A stretch of 48,264 nt of DNA from Bacteroidetes bacterium QS_8_68_28 (GCA_003022485.1 PXTS01000058.1:1-48264), one strand, 5' to 3'; positions 33,605-42,059 are shown, numbered from the stretch's first letter. Notes: generated by a model not told the origin, from the sequence alone. Numbers and translations are program-made.

Positions 33605-33823
33605 TCACTTGTAACGGTAGACGATCCGCCCTTTCGAGAGATCGTAGGGCGACATCTCGACCTTCACGCGGTCGCCCGGCAGGATCTTGATGTAGTTCAT
33701 GCGCATCTTGCCAGAGAGCAGCCCCAGGATCTCGTGGTCGTTCTCCAGACGCACGCGAAACTGCGCGTTCGGAAGGGCTTCGATCACTTCGCCGTCTTGT
33801 TCGATGGCTTCTTCTTTCGCCAT
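33605..33823 (-). CDS. infA: Translation initiation factor IF-1
   Basis: A 72-residue IF-1, the small OB-fold factor that occupies the ribosomal A site during initiation. [40 protein letters not shown] and [20 protein letters not shown] span the whole protein, ending IVYRYK. Length is exactly that of the family. The ATG at 33823 is clear; the frame continues upstream without similarity. It stands 62 bases after map and before the rpmJ-less spacer. Confidence 0.98.
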   Translation of the reverse strand: MAKEEAIEQDGEVIEALPNAQFRVRLENDHEILGLLSGKMRMNYIKILPGDRVKVEMSPYDLSKGRIVYRYK

Positions 33824-33885
33824 GAAAAGCAGTCGTGCTTGGCAGAAAAGAGCGTTCAGGGGAAGAAGAGCGAGGCGCCGGCGCA

Positions 33886-34728
33886 TCAGGCCGCCGCTAC
33901 GTGCCCCGAGCGCCGGTACGGCACGGTGCCGATGGCGCGCTCGATGGGCTCGAACGTGCTCAGGATTTCAGGTTTCCCGTCCTCAGGGGCCCTCTCGCCG
34001 GCGCGCACGGCAATCATGTGTTCGTAGTGAGCGGAGCGCCGACCGTCGGCGGTGCGTACCGTCCAGCCGTCGGCATCGGTCGTGACCTCGGCGGTGCCGT
34101 GGTTGATCATCGGCTCAACGCAGCAGACCAGCCCTTCCCGCAGAGGCGTGCCCTCGCCGGGGGAACCGTAATTGGGCACTTGCGGCTTTTCCCAGAGGTC
34201 GCGCCCCACACCGTGCCCGCAGAGCGCCTCGACGATACCGTAGCCGGTGCAGTGCTGCTCGACCGCCGCGCCGATATCACCGGTGCGTTGCCCGGCTATC
34301 GCCTGGGCGATACCTTCGTGCATTCCCTCGAAGGTGACGCGGCAGAGCCTCCGGTCCTCCTCAGAGAGCTCGCCCACGGCGAAGGTATAGGCGCTGTCGC
34401 CGACGTAGCGGTTGAGAAACACGCCGCAGTCCACCGAAAGCAGGTCGCCCTCCTCCAGCGGCTCATTCGAGGGGATGCCGTGCACGACCGCGTCGTTGAC
34501 GGAGGTGCAGAGCGTGGCCGGGAATGGGTCGCCGCCGTCGCCGGCCTCGTGGCCGAGGAATGCCGGCTCGGCCCCATGGTCGCGGATAAACGTCTCGGCC
34601 ACGCCGTCCAGCTCCTGCGGCGTCGCGCCCGGCTCGACGCGGCGGCCCACCTCCGCCAGGGCGCGCGACACGAGCCGCGCGCTCTCGCGCAGGAGGTCGA
34701 TTTCACGCTGGCTCTTGAGCTTGACCAT
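33886..34728 (-). CDS. map: Methionine aminopeptidase, type I
   Basis: A 280-residue enzyme that removes the N-terminal methionine of new proteins. The five metal ligands of the pita-bread fold are found in order: LLSVDCGVF and [12 protein letters not shown] (two Asp), [13 protein letters not shown] (His), VCCVEPMIN (Glu) and the final Glu in [10 protein letters not shown]. The substrate His lies in [10 protein letters not shown]. The ATG at 34728 ([15 protein letters not shown]) begins at the family's usual place. An upstream in-frame ATG at 34794 would add 22 residues (MSSLWSALRRKAARTFFGKA...), which look unlike the family and are probably not translated, though this is not excluded. It stands between secY and infA, as usual in Bacteroidota. 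Confidence 0.95.
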   Translation of the reverse strand: MVKLKSQREIDLLRESARLVSRALAEVGRRVEPGATPQELDGVAETFIRDHGAEPAFLGHEAGDGGDPFPATLCTSVNDAVVHGIPSNEPLEEGDLLSVDCGVFLNRYVGDSAYTFAVGELSEEDRRLCRVTFEGMHEGIAQAIAGQRTGDIGAAVEQHCTGYGIVEALCGHGVGRDLWEKPQVPNYGSPGEGTPLREGLVCCVEPMINHGTAEVTTDADGWTVRTADGRRSAHYEHMIAVRAGERAPEDGKPEILSTFEPIERAIGTVPYRRSGHVAAA

Positions 34729-34832
34729 TCCGAATGCTTTTCCGAAAAAGGTGCGGGCCGCTTTTCGCCGGAGCGCGCTCCAGAGAGAAGACATGGGCTT
34801 GCAGCAAAGGGAAGGGGTCCGGGGTTTTTAGT

Positions 34833-34867
34833 GTGCTGCGGTCGCGTGGCGACAGGCACCGCAGCAC
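34833..34867. repeat. Strong hairpin between secY and map
   Basis: GTGCTGCGGT (34833-34842) and ACCGCAGCAC (34858-34867) are perfectly complementary with a 15-base loop. No T-run follows on the minus strand, so it is not a typical terminator; it may modulate map expression or protect the mRNA. Confidence 0.9.
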
Positions 34868-34890
34868 CACAGCACGACAACCCCCGACCG

Positions 34891-36219
34891 CTACGCCTTT
34901 CGCCCGCGCACGCGGCTGCCTTTCATGAAACCGTCGTAGTGGCGCATCAAAAGGTGGCTCTCGACCTGCTGGAGCGTGTCGAGCGTCACCTGCACGAGAA
35001 TGATGAGGCTCGTCCCTCCAAAGAAAAGCGCAAAGCTTTGGCTGACGCCCAGCATCATGGCGAAGGTCGGCAGAATCGCCACGAAGCCCAGAAAGATCGA
35101 TCCTGGGAGCGTGATGCGCGTCAGGATGTTGTCGATGAACTCCCGCGTCTGCCGCCCCTGCTTGACGCCCGGAATGAAGCCGCCCTGCCGCTTGATCGTA
35201 TCGGCCATTTCTTGCGGGTTTACCGAGATGGCCGTGTAGAAAAATGTGAAGCCCACCACGACGAAGAAAAACAGGATCGCGTACCCCCACTGGGACGGGT
35301 CGCCGAAGAACGCGCCGATGCTCTGCATCCAGGGGCTGTCGGGGAAGAAGGTCGCCACCGTGCCCGGGATGAACATGATCGACTGCGCGAAGATGATCGG
35401 CATTACGCCGGCGGCGTTTACGCGCAGCGGCAGGTACTGCGTGGTGCCGCCGTAGACCTTGCGCCCCACCACACGCTTGGCGTACTGCACCGGGATGCGG
35501 CGCATTCCCTGCGAAACCAGCACGATTCCGCACACGATGAGCGCCCAAACACCCATTTCCAAAATCAGCAGAAAGGGGTTGTAGTTCAGGTTCGTCGAGA
35601 ACTCGTTGAAGAGCCCCTGCGGCAAGAACGCAATGATCCCGATGGTGATGATTAGCGAAATCCCGTTGCCGATTCCGTTCTCGCTGATTCGCTCCCCCAG
35701 CCACATGACGAAGACCGTACCGCTGGTCAGCACGATCACCGTCGAGATGGTGAAGAACGTCGAGCCGATCACGATGGCCTGGCCGGTGGCCCCGTACTGG
35801 AGGTTGATCGTGTACCCGACGGACTGCAAGGCTGTGATCCCGACCGTGCCGTAGCGGGTGAGCTGGGTGATCTTGCGGCGCCCCTCCTCGCCCTGGCGCT
35901 GGAGCTTCTGGAAGTACGGCACGACCGCCCCCATGAGCTGGATGATGATCGAGGCGGTAATGTAGGGCATGATCCCCAGCGCGAAGATTCCCGCTTGGCT
36001 GAAGGCCCCCCCGACGAACATGTCGAGAAAGCCGAGGATGCTGCTGCCGGCCCCGCCGGCCGCCCCGCCCGCCTCTGCGAGCGCGTTGGCGTCCACGCCC
36101 GGCAGCGTCACGAACGTGCCGAAACGGTAGATCGCCAGCAGTCCGAACGTGTAGAGAATGCGATCGCGCAGCTCTTCGACCTGCCAGATGTTGCGCACGC
36201 TCTCTGCGATGCCGGCCAT
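34891..36219 (-). CDS. secY: Protein translocase subunit SecY
   Basis: The 442-residue core of the Sec channel in the inner membrane. Ten helices are expected and can be followed by eye. Family features include YRFGTFVTLPGVDANAL, FALGIMPYITASIIIQLMGA, GNGISLIITIGIIAFLP, the cytoplasmic loop YAKRVVGRKVYGGTTQYLPL with the plug-proximal FAQSIMFIPG, and the last conserved loop FKRQGGFIPG-like KRQGGFIPGVKQGRQTREFI. It ends in a short basic tail (KGSRVRGRKA). The ATG at 36219 fits. It follows rplO as in the usual spc operon; SecE and SecG are elsewhere. Confidence 0.98.
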   Translation of the reverse strand: MAGIAESVRNIWQVEELRDRILYTFGLLAIYRFGTFVTLPGVDANALAEAGGAAGGAGSSILGFLDMFVGGAFSQAGIFALGIMPYITASIIIQLMGAVVPYFQKLQRQGEEGRRKITQLTRYGTVGITALQSVGYTINLQYGATGQAIVIGSTFFTISTVIVLTSGTVFVMWLGERISENGIGNGISLIITIGIIAFLPQGLFNEFSTNLNYNPFLLILEMGVWALIVCGIVLVSQGMRRIPVQYAKRVVGRKVYGGTTQYLPLRVNAAGVMPIIFAQSIMFIPGTVATFFPDSPWMQSIGAFFGDPSQWGYAILFFFVVVGFTFFYTAISVNPQEMADTIKRQGGFIPGVKQGRQTREFIDNILTRITLPGSIFLGFVAILPTFAMMLGVSQSFALFFGGTSLIILVQVTLDTLQQVESHLLMRHYDGFMKGSRVRGRKA

Positions 36220-36244
36220 GACTCGGGGGTTGGTTGGTGGTGAA

Positions 36245-36283
36245 TGGTCATTGGGGGGTAGTCGAGAAAGGCCTCAATGACCA
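36245..36283. repeat. Inverted repeat between rplO and secY
   Basis: TGGTCATTG (36245-36253) and CAATGACCA (36275-36283) are complementary with a 21-base loop. In transcription sense the A/C-rich neighbourhood (ACCAAAAACC on the plus strand at 36280-36290) pairs with GGTTGGTTGGTGG nearer secY's start. Confidence 0.85.
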
Positions 36284-36302
36284 AAAACCAAGAACTACAA
36301 GC

Positions 36303-36767
36303 TCAAAGCAATGTCACGCTTCCGCCAGCGGCTTCGATCTTTTCTTTCGCCGATTCGCTGAAGGCGTGTGCCGACACGTCGAGCGCAACGCCCGAGAGGT
36401 CGCCGCCCCCCAGGATTTTGACGCGCTCGGGCTTGCGCACGGCGCCCGCCTCGGCGAGCACCTCCGGCGTGAGTTCGTCGTCGGCGTCGAGGCGGCCGTC
36501 GGCGATCATCTGCGCCAGCCGCCCGACATTGACGATGCGATTTTCCTTGCGAAACGGACTGGTGAAGCCGTACTTCGGCAGGCGGCGCTGGATGGGGTTT
36601 TGCCCCCCTTCGAACCAGACGGGCAGTTTGTGCGAGCCGGAGCGGCTCTTCTGGCCCTTCGTGCCCTTCGTAGAGCTGTGCCCGCCCGTCCCGGAGCCGG
36701 GCCCCCGCCCCTTGCGACGGTCGGCGTGCGTGGCCCCTTCAGCGGGTTTGAGGTTGGAGAGGTCCAT
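36303..36767 (-). CDS. rplO: Large-subunit ribosomal protein L15
   Basis: A 154-residue L15, an early-assembling 50S protein. MDLSNLKPAEGATHADRRKG, then the glycine-rich RGPGSGTGGHSSTKGTKGQK and GSHKLPVWFEGGQNPIQRRL begin the protein. The globular part shows NVGRLAQMIADGRLDADDEL and KILGGGDLSGVALDVSAHAF and ends KEKIEAAGGSVTLL. Start ATG at 36767. It directly follows rpsE; rpmD, which usually sits between them, is absent. Confidence 0.98.
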   Translation of the reverse strand: MDLSNLKPAEGATHADRRKGRGPGSGTGGHSSTKGTKGQKSRSGSHKLPVWFEGGQNPIQRRLPKYGFTSPFRKENRIVNVGRLAQMIADGRLDADDELTPEVLAEAGAVRKPERVKILGGGDLSGVALDVSAHAFSESAKEKIEAAGGSVTLL

Positions 36768-36770
36768 GTC

Positions 36771-36798
36771 GGTTCTTGATTTTTGGTTCTGGGTTTTT
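36771..36798. repeat. 14-base near-tandem duplication upstream of rplO
   Basis: GGTTCTTGATTTTT (36771-36784) is followed by GGTTCTGGGTTTTT (36785-36798), three bases outside the rplO start. The other side of the spacer (ACCAACGACCC, CCCAACCACCAAC) is partly complementary. Confidence 0.8.
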
Positions 36799-36857
36799 GG
36801 TGAAAGACTGCGAGCCGAGAAACCAACGACCCGCCCCCAACCACCAACAGCTAAAAA

Positions 36858-37376
36858 CTATCCGTTAAACACCTTTTCCAGCGGGATGCCGCGACGCTCG
36901 GCGACCTCCGAGGGGTCTTCGAGTTGCGAGAGCGCGTCGAGCGTGGCGCCGACCTGGTTGTGCGGGTTGCTCGTGCCGATGCTCTTGGACAGGACGTCGG
37001 TGAGGCCCACGCACTCCAGCACCGCGCGCACGCCGCCCCCGGCGATAACGCCCGTTCCCGGCGAGGCCGGGCGCAAAACAACCTTGCCGCTGTCCTGCTG
37101 GCCGGTCACTTCATGCGGAATCGTGCCCTCGTCGAGCGGCACCCGAATCACCTTTTTCTTGGCGTCGTCCTTGCCCTTCGAGATCGCGCCGGAGACGTCG
37201 TTGGCCTTCCCCAACCCCGCGCCGACCAAGCCCTTCTTGTCGCCGACGACGACGACGGTGTTGAACGAAAAACGCCGGCCGCCCTTGACGACCTTCGAGA
37301 CGCGGTTAACGGCCACCAGGTTGTCTACCCAGTTTTTGCCGCCGCCTCCGCCACGGTTGCGGTTGCCTCTTGCCAT
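36858..37376 (-). CDS. rpsE: Small-subunit ribosomal protein S5
   Basis: A 172-residue S5, located at the 30S shoulder and involved in decoding accuracy. [40 protein letters not shown] and [20 protein letters not shown] form the N-terminal RNA-binding domain. [20 protein letters not shown] and [20 protein letters not shown] form the C-terminal domain. The leader [15 protein letters not shown] is Gly/Arg-rich. The ATG at 37376 fits. Its downstream neighbour is rplO without rpmD in between; only 90 bases separate them. Confidence 0.98.
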   Translation of the reverse strand: MARGNRNRGGGGGKNWVDNLVAVNRVSKVVKGGRRFSFNTVVVVGDKKGLVGAGLGKANDVSGAISKGKDDAKKKVIRVPLDEGTIPHEVTGQQDSGKVVLRPASPGTGVIAGGGVRAVLECVGLTDVLSKSIGTSNPHNQVGATLDALSQLEDPSEVAERRGIPLEKVFNG

Positions 37377-37508
37377 GCTTTGCGGTTGAAAGTGGAAAAG
37401 TTGAAGATCGAACGTTTCCTCCCTCTCGCGCTGGGGCGTGTCGCTTAGAACAGACTACTCTCGCTCGCTCGCGCCGCCTTCACGGATTACGTCACGGATC
37501 ACACATCA

Positions 37509-37868
37509 CTAAAACTGAAGTCCGCCGTCGCGGGCGCCTTCGGCGAGGGCCTTCACGCGACCGTGGTACGGATAGCCGCTGCGGTCGAAGACGACGCGCG
37601 AGATGCCCTCCTCCTCGGCGCGCTCGGCCAGGAGTTCGCCTACGCGGCGGCTCTGGTCGGTGCGCGTGCCCTCGCTCGCGTCGATGCCGGGGTCGCGGCT
37701 GGAGGCGGACGCGAGCGTGTGCGCAGCGATGTCGTCGATGAGCTGCGCGTAGATGTGCTTGTTGGAGCGGTAGACCGACAGGCGCGGGCGCGCCGTCGTG
37801 CCGTTTATGTCCTTGCGAAGCCCGCGGTGCACGCGGTGGCGACGCTCGCGTCGAGTCTCGGTAGGCAT
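37509..37868 (-). CDS. rplR: Large-subunit ribosomal protein L18
   Basis: A 119-residue L18, which binds 5S rRNA together with L5. [39 protein letters not shown] and [15 protein letters not shown] are typical, followed by [20 protein letters not shown]-like [20 protein letters not shown] and the end ARDGGLQF. Start ATG at 37868. It lies between rplF and rpsE with hairpin-prone spacers of 87 and 132 bases. Confidence 0.98.
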   Translation of the reverse strand: MPTETRRERRHRVHRGLRKDINGTTARPRLSVYRSNKHIYAQLIDDIAAHTLASASSRDPGIDASEGTRTDQSRRVGELLAERAEEEGISRVVFDRSGYPYHGRVKALAEGARDGGLQF

Positions 37869-37892
37869 TTCGATTTTGGATTTTGCGTTAGG

Positions 37893-37936
37893 GATTTTGG
37901 ATTAGGGTCGACACAGTCGGCAACCAATCCAAAATC
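37893..37936. repeat. Inverted repeat between rplF and rplR
   Basis: GATTTTGGATT (37893-37903) and AATCCAAAATC (37926-37936) are perfectly complementary around a 22-base loop. A second G/T-rich block (GATTTTGGATTTTG) lies just outside the rplR start. Confidence 0.92.
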
Positions 37937-37955
37937 GCAAATTAAAAATTTGCAG

Positions 37956-38513
37956 TCACCGCGCCGCCGTCTTGCCAGCCTTGCGCTCGACGTGCTCGCC
38001 GACGTAGCGCACGCCCTTGCCCTTGTACGGCTCCGGCGGGCGCAGGCTGCGAATTTTCGCGGCCACCTGGCCGACGAGTTCCTTGTCCACCCCTTCAACG
38101 GTGATGACGGGATTGTCGCTACGCCCGGTACGCACGGAGAACGCGATTTCCTCCGGCGGCGCGAAGTAGATGGGGTGCGAAAAGCCCAGCGCCAACTCCA
38201 GCACGCCGTTTGCGTCCACGCTGGCGCGGTAGCCGATGCCGCGAATCTCCAGCTCTTTCGTGTAGCCGTCGGTGACGCCGACCATCACGTTCGTCAGGAG
38301 CGAGCGGAACAGGCCGTGGCGCTCGCGCTCGTCGCGCGCGTCGGAGGCGCGGTGGAGAACGACTTCGTTATCGTTTACCTCGACGGTCAAGTCGGGGTCC
38401 ACGTCGAGGGCAAGCTGGCCTTTCGGGCCGTCCACCGTCACAGTGTTGTCAGCATCCACGTCTACCGTCACCTCGTCGGCGACGGGGACGGGCGTGTCGC
38501 CCATGCGAGCCAT
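37956..38513 (-). CDS. rplF: Large-subunit ribosomal protein L6
   Basis: A 185-residue L6, near the sarcin-ricin loop and the factor-binding site. Both alpha/beta domains are visible: TVTVDGPKGQLALDVDPDLT with RHGLFRSLLTNVMVGVTDGY, then KELEIRGIGYRASVDANGVL and LALGFSHPIYFAPPEEIAF, TVEGVDKELVGQVAAKIRSL, and the end RPPEPYKGKGVRYVGEHVER. Its surface is acidic compared with mesophile L6. The frame extends upstream, but the ATG at 38513 (MARMGDTPVPV) is the family's start. Located between rpsH and rplR. Confidence 0.98.
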   Translation of the reverse strand: MARMGDTPVPVADEVTVDVDADNTVTVDGPKGQLALDVDPDLTVEVNDNEVVLHRASDARDERERHGLFRSLLTNVMVGVTDGYTKELEIRGIGYRASVDANGVLELALGFSHPIYFAPPEEIAFSVRTGRSDNPVITVEGVDKELVGQVAAKIRSLRPPEPYKGKGVRYVGEHVERKAGKTAAR

Positions 38514-38616
38514 AGTGCTTTCGCGGTTTTGGATTTCGGGTTGCCAGGTTCTCGGGATTCGGGCAAAAGCGCAACTCGAAACTTCGAACCCGAAACCCGC
38601 AACGGCGCGCAAGCGC

Positions 38617-38644
38617 CTAAAAGCCTAAAACTAAAAGCCTAAAA
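38617..38644. repeat. 14-base tandem duplication of the rpsH 3' end
   Basis: CTAAAAGCCTAAAA occurs at 38617-38630 and 38631-38644. The inner copy contains the rpsH stop codon (TAG, 38639-38641) and its last Phe codon. Confidence 0.95.
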
Positions 38645-39040
38645 TACGTGCGCCACCACTTCGCCCCCGACGCCGACGCGGCGGGCTTCCTTGTCGCTCA
38701 TCACGCCGCGTGAGGTGGAGATAATGGCGATACCGAGGCCGTTTTTGACGCGCGGCAGCTCGTCGGCCTTCGCATACTCGCGCAGGCCCGGGCGCGAGAT
38801 GCGCTCGAGCATCCGGATAACCGGTTCTTCGTCCTGGTCGTACTTCAGGAAGACGCGCAGGAAACCCTGCTTACCGTCTTCAACGTTGAGGTAGTTTTTG
38901 ATGAACCCCTTTTCGAGCAGGATCTGCGTCATCGCGCGCTTGAGCTTCGAGGCCGGCACGTCGGCGTAGCGGTGGCCGGCGGCCTGGGCGTTGCGCAGGC
39001 GCGCCAGATAGTCGGCAATCGGATCGGTCGTAGCGCTCAT
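38639..39040 (-). CDS. rpsH: Small-subunit ribosomal protein S8
   Basis: A 133-residue S8, which binds helix 21 of 16S rRNA and in some bacteria represses the spc operon. [40 protein letters not shown] and [10 protein letters not shown] are the N-terminal part. [40 protein letters not shown] and [11 protein letters not shown] complete it. Start ATG at 39040; the preceding frame has no similarity. Length is normal. Its final codons and stop are duplicated downstream. Confidence 0.98.
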   Translation of the reverse strand: MSATTDPIADYLARLRNAQAAGHRYADVPASKLKRAMTQILLEKGFIKNYLNVEDGKQGFLRVFLKYDQDEEPVIRMLERISRPGLREYAKADELPRVKNGLGIAIISTSRGVMSDKEARRVGVGGEVVAHVF

Positions 39041-39051
39041 CGCTTCGGTCT

Positions 39052-39115
39052 TTGGTTTTTGGTTCTTTGGTTCTGGTTTCTGGTCAGCGAACGAACACGA
39101 AGGACCAAAAACCAA
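39052..39115. repeat. Inverted repeat between rpsN and rpsH
   Basis: TTGGTTTTTGGT (39052-39063) and ACCAAAAACCAA (39104-39115) are perfectly complementary over 12 bases with a 40-base loop, which itself contains further GGTTCTTTGGTTCTGG-type sequence. In the rpsH transcript the A/C-rich arm ends 11 bases before the start codon. Confidence 0.93.
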
Positions 39116-39122
39116 GAACTGA

Positions 39123-39156
39123 AAACTATGCCTTACCAGAAACTATGCCTTACCAG
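39123..39156. repeat. 17-base tandem duplication of the rpsN 3' end
   Basis: AAACTATGCCTTACCAG occurs at 39123-39139 and 39140-39156 without a gap. The inner copy contains the last Trp codon and TAA stop of rpsN (39150-39152). Confidence 0.97.
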
Positions 39157-39419
39157 CTCGACTTGCGAACCCCGGGGATCTTGCCCTCCAGCGCCATCTC
39201 GCGGAAGACGATGCGGCTGACGCCGAACTCGCGCATGTAGCCGCGCGTGCGCCCACTGATGGGGCAGCGGTTGTTCAAGCGCGTGGGACTGGAGTTGCGC
39301 GGGAGTTTCTGGAGCTCGACCCACTCGCCATTTTCTTTCAGCTCGCGCCGCTTGTCTTTGTACTTCTCGTACATGCGGCGGCGCTTCTTCTGACGCGCGA
39401 TCTGGCTTTTCTTGGCCAT
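39150..39419 (-). CDS. rpsN: Small-subunit ribosomal protein S14 (zinc-free form)
   Basis: An 89-residue S14 of the 30S head. [20 protein letters not shown] is a basic leader; [20 protein letters not shown] and [20 protein letters not shown] with the end [11 protein letters not shown] are diagnostic. Only one Cys is present, so this is the zinc-independent (C-) form of about 90-100 residues, not the 61-residue zinc-ribbon form. The ATG at 39419 fits. It lies between rplE and rpsH. Confidence 0.98.
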   Translation of the reverse strand: MAKKSQIARQKKRRRMYEKYKDKRRELKENGEWVELQKLPRNSSPTRLNNRCPISGRTRGYMREFGVSRIVFREMALEGKIPGVRKSSW

Positions 39420-39492
39420 TGCGTGAAGGGAATGCGGTTCTCGAAGAGAATCATGTAGGGACGCGATGCATCGCGTCCGAGCAGTCTGAAAA

Positions 39493-40248
39493 TTATGCCT
39501 CGGCGGGGGCGGTTTCTTCTTCGCCTTCGGCGGCTTCCTCGCCCTCGGCGGCCTCTTCGCCTTCGACCGGGGCCTCGGCCTCTTCCGGCTCTTCTTCCTC
39601 CTCGAAGAGGTCGGTTTCCTCTTTGGCCGCAGCCAGGGCCGCCTCGCGCTCGGCGCGCTGGCGCTCCTCCTCGACAGCCGCCTCGTCCTCCCCTTCGTCG
39701 CGGCGCTGGAAGGGCATTCCCAGGGCCTTCAAAAGCTCGTAGGCTTCCTCGTCGGTCTCGGCGGTGGTGACGAACGCCACGTCCATTCCGTGGATGCGGT
39801 CGGTGCGGTCCACGTCGATCTCCGGAAAGATGATCTGCTCGGGCAGCCCCAGCGTGTAGTTGCCGTGCCCGTCGAAGGAGCGGTCGGGCACGCCCTGGAA
39901 GTCGCGCTGGCGCGGGAGGGCCAGCGTTACAAGGCGGTCGAAGAACTCGTACATGCGTGCGTCGCGGAGCGTGACCTTCGCGCCGACGGCATCGCCCTTG
40001 CGAATGTCGAAGCTGGCGACGCTCTTTCTGGCGCGCGTGATCGACGGGTGCTGGCCGGTGATCTTGCGCAACTCGTCGACTGCATCGTCGAGGAGCTTCT
40101 GGTTTTCCGGCGCATCGCCGACGCCCTTGTTGATGACGATCTTGTCGAGGCGCGGCACCTCCATGACGTTGTCGTAGCCGAACTCGTCTCTGAGCTCGGG
40201 AACGACCTCGTCGCGGTATCGCGTTTTGAGGCGAGCGGTGTCGGGCAT
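39493..40248 (-). CDS. rplE: Large-subunit ribosomal protein L5 with acidic C-terminal tail
   Basis: The first 183 residues are a normal L5, the 5S rRNA-binding protein: [80 protein letters not shown] and [20 protein letters not shown]. Usual L5 is about 180 residues. Here 68 more follow, nearly all Glu, Ala and Arg and then Glu-rich, with the unit EEAAEG repeated in frame ([17 protein letters not shown]). The tail is presumably disordered. The ATG at 40248 is the family start. A 167-base gene-free spacer separates it from rplX. Confidence 0.97.
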   Translation of the reverse strand: MPDTARLKTRYRDEVVPELRDEFGYDNVMEVPRLDKIVINKGVGDAPENQKLLDDAVDELRKITGQHPSITRARKSVASFDIRKGDAVGAKVTLRDARMYEFFDRLVTLALPRQRDFQGVPDRSFDGHGNYTLGLPEQIIFPEIDVDRTDRIHGMDVAFVTTAETDEEAYELLKALGMPFQRRDEGEDEAAVEEERQRAEREAALAAAKEETDLFEEEEEPEEAEAPVEGEEAAEGEEAAEGEEETAPAEA

Positions 40249-40415
40249 GGTTCGTCCGTGTGTCGAAGAGCCGGGACGGGCACCGGGAGCGCTCCCGCAA
40301 CCGGGTGGCGGTGCAGAAGTTGGTAAAGGACGAGACCACGCGACAGTTCCCCCCAGCGCGCCGCTTTACCGGACGCTTCACCAACCCCCTGCCTCCAGGC
40401 GCGTCGCTCGCGCTG

Positions 40416-40751
40416 CTATTGGTCGAGTTCTTCGCCGGTGGTCTTGGCGTAGCGCACCCAGCGACCCTTGCCGGTGTCGGGGTTCTCGACGCGCTTGCGG
40501 CCTACGCGCGTGGTGTCGCCGTTGCTATCGACGGGCATTACGTTGCTGACGTGGATGGGCACTTCCTTTTCGATGCGCCCGCCGTCGGGGTTTTGCTGCG
40601 AAGGCTGCATGTGATGCACGCGCACGTTTACGCCTTCGACGATAACCCTCTCGTCGTCGGGGAAGACCTTCAGGATGCGCCCTTCAACGCCGCGATAGTT
40701 GCCGGCGATGACGCGCACGTCGTCGTTTTTTTTAACGTGAAGCTTTCCCAC
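40416..40751 (-). CDS. rplX: Large-subunit ribosomal protein L24
   Basis: A 111-residue L24, an assembly-initiating 50S protein near the exit tunnel. KLHVKKNDDVRVIAGNYRGV with EGRILKVFPDDERVIVEGVN is the KOW motif region. RVHHMQPSQQNPDGGRIEKE and VPIHVSNVMPVD are typical, and the end is GRWVRYAKTTGEELDQ. The start is GTG at 40751 (VGKLHVKK), which matches the family's N-terminus; the open frame upstream lacks similarity. It lies 71 bases after rplN. The spacer has GGATTCGGGATTTTGAA and CCCGAAGTCGAAAATCTGG, partly complementary. Confidence 0.96.
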   Translation of the reverse strand: MGKLHVKKNDDVRVIAGNYRGVEGRILKVFPDDERVIVEGVNVRVHHMQPSQQNPDGGRIEKEVPIHVSNVMPVDSNGDTTRVGRKRVENPDTGKGRWVRYAKTTGEELDQ

Positions 40752-40822
40752 TTTTGGATTCGGGATTTTGAATAGTTTCAGGCTGGCGGACAATCCGCAA
40801 CCCGAAGTCGAAAATCTGGAAT

Positions 40823-41191
40823 TCAGAGGACTTCGGGGGCAAGGGAGACGATGCGGGTGAACCGCTTTTCGCGCACTTCCCGCGCGATGGGGCCGAAGAT
40901 CCGCGTGCCCACCGGCTCGTCCTGGGGATTGAGAAGCACCGCCGCGTTTTCGTCGAAGCGGATATAGGAGCCGTCGTCGCGGCGGCTTTCCTTCTGGGCG
41001 CGCACCACGACCGCCGGGCTCACGTCGCCCTTCTTGAGCGTGCCGTCGGGGATGGCCTTTTTGACAGACACCATGATCTTGTCGCCGACGCGGGCGTAGC
41101 GCGTGCCGCTGCCGCCCATCACACGAATGCACATGACCTCGCGCGCGCCGCTGTTGTCGGCCACGCTGAGGCGGGACTCTTGCTGAATCAT
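40823..41191 (-). CDS. rplN: Large-subunit ribosomal protein L14
   Basis: A 122-residue L14, at the subunit interface. [40 protein letters not shown] and [20 protein letters not shown] cover the barrel. [40 protein letters not shown] and [20 protein letters not shown] cover the rest. Length is exactly the family's. Start ATG at 41191, directly preceded in transcription sense by a 14-base duplication (41200-41227). Confidence 0.99.
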   Translation of the reverse strand: MIQQESRLSVADNSGAREVMCIRVMGGSGTRYARVGDKIMVSVKKAIPDGTLKKGDVSPAVVVRAQKESRRDDGSYIRFDENAAVLLNPQDEPVGTRIFGPIAREVREKRFTRIVSLAPEVL

Positions 41192-41199
41192 CGTATCGG

Positions 41200-41227
41200 T
41201 TGAACGTTGAAGATTGAACGTTGAAGG
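41200..41227. repeat. 14-base tandem duplication upstream of rplN
   Basis: TTGAACGTTGAAGA (41200-41213) and TTGAACGTTGAAGG (41214-41227) differ at the last base. The far side of the spacer reads CTTCAACTTGAAACGTT (about 41260-41276), roughly complementary, so the spacer can fold. Confidence 0.93.
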
Positions 41228-41283
41228 CCGGGCCTGTCGAAACGGGGAACTTTAAACCTTCAACTTGAAACGTTGCACTTGCC

Positions 41284-41742
41284 CTACGCCGCGCGTTCGA
41301 GAATCTCGACGAGGCGCCAGCGCTTGCGCTTCGAGATCGGGCGCGTCTCCATGATGCGCACCGTGTCGCCCTCGCCGGCCTCGTCGTTTTCGTCGTGCGT
41401 CATCTTGCGCGCCGAGCGCGTGAGATATTTCTTGTACATGGGGTGCTTCTGAGAGCGCTCGATACGCACGACGACGGTCTTTTCCATCTTGTCGCTCACG
41501 ACCGTGCCGACGCGCTCTTTGCGTATGTTGCGGCTCTCCTCCTCAGCCTCCAGCACGTCTTCGCGGACGGCGGCCTGCTCGGCGACGACGTCTGCGCCTT
41601 CCTCGGAGGCGGCGGCCACGCCATTCTCTTCGGGCGGGTCCTCCTGCGAGAGGTCGTCGGCTGCTTCGGCTTCGGGGGAAGGGGTTTGGTCCCCGTCCTG
41701 CTTGCTCTGTTCTTCCTTGTTCTGTTCTTCCTGGTCGGCCAT
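41284..41742 (-). CDS. rpsQ: Small-subunit ribosomal protein S17 with acidic N-terminal extension
   Basis: The S17 core is the C-terminal 80 residues: [40 protein letters not shown] and [20 protein letters not shown], ending [19 protein letters not shown]. It is a primary 16S binder in the 30S body. The first 72 residues are an added segment of Glu, Asp, Gln and Ala (such as [16 protein letters not shown] and [13 protein letters not shown]) that no usual S17 (about 80-90 residues) has. The reading frame from the ATG at 41742 is continuous and no better start lies nearer the core, apart from possible internal codons. The extension is probably disordered. Confidence 0.94.
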   Translation of the reverse strand: MADQEEQNKEEQSKQDGDQTPSPEAEAADDLSQEDPPEENGVAAASEEGADVVAEQAAVREDVLEAEEESRNIRKERVGTVVSDKMEKTVVVRIERSQKHPMYKKYLTRSARKMTHDENDEAGEGDTVRIMETRPISKRKRWRLVEILERAA

Positions 41743-41790
41743 TGGTTCGTCTTTCGGTTTTCGGTTCTTGCGGATATCCGCGCGCCCGTG

Positions 41791-41994
41791 CTACGCCGCC
41801 TCGCCAGCGTCTTGCTTTTCGGTGCGAATCGTTTTGAGGCGCGCGATGGTGCGGCGCTTCTTTCTGAGAATCATGGGGTTGGGGAGCTGCGCGATGGCGT
41901 GCTCGAAGCGCAACTGTTCGAGGTCTTCCTGTTCCTCCTGAATGCGCTGGTCGATTTCACCGAGGTCCAGCGGGCGGATTTCGTCAGGGCTCAT
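41791..41994 (-). CDS. rpmC: Large-subunit ribosomal protein L29
   Basis: A 67-residue L29, a helical hairpin at the peptide exit, near the SRP and trigger factor docking site. EEQEDLEQLRFEHAIAQLPN, with PMILRKKRRTIARLKTIRTE, is the family's pattern. The N-terminal part (MSPDEIRPLDLGEIDQRIQ) is typical for Bacteroidota forms. Start ATG at 41994. Only 48 bases separate it from rpsQ, the tightest spacer of the cluster. Confidence 0.96.
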   Translation of the reverse strand: MSPDEIRPLDLGEIDQRIQEEQEDLEQLRFEHAIAQLPNPMILRKKRRTIARLKTIRTEKQDAGEAA

Positions 41995-42025
41995 GGCGCG
42001 GTACGGTTTCGGGTTTGATGTTTCG

Positions 42026-42059
42026 GAGTTACAGTTTTCAGAGAGTTACGGTTTTCAGA
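42026..42059. repeat. 17-base tandem duplication upstream of rpmC
   Basis: GAGTTACAGTTTTCAGA (42026-42042) and GAGTTACGGTTTTCAGA (42043-42059) differ at one position. Flanking GTTTCGGGTTTGATGTTTCGG (42006-42026) and AACCCGAACCCTGAAAC (about 42091-42107) form the arms of an inverted repeat around it. Confidence 0.93.
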
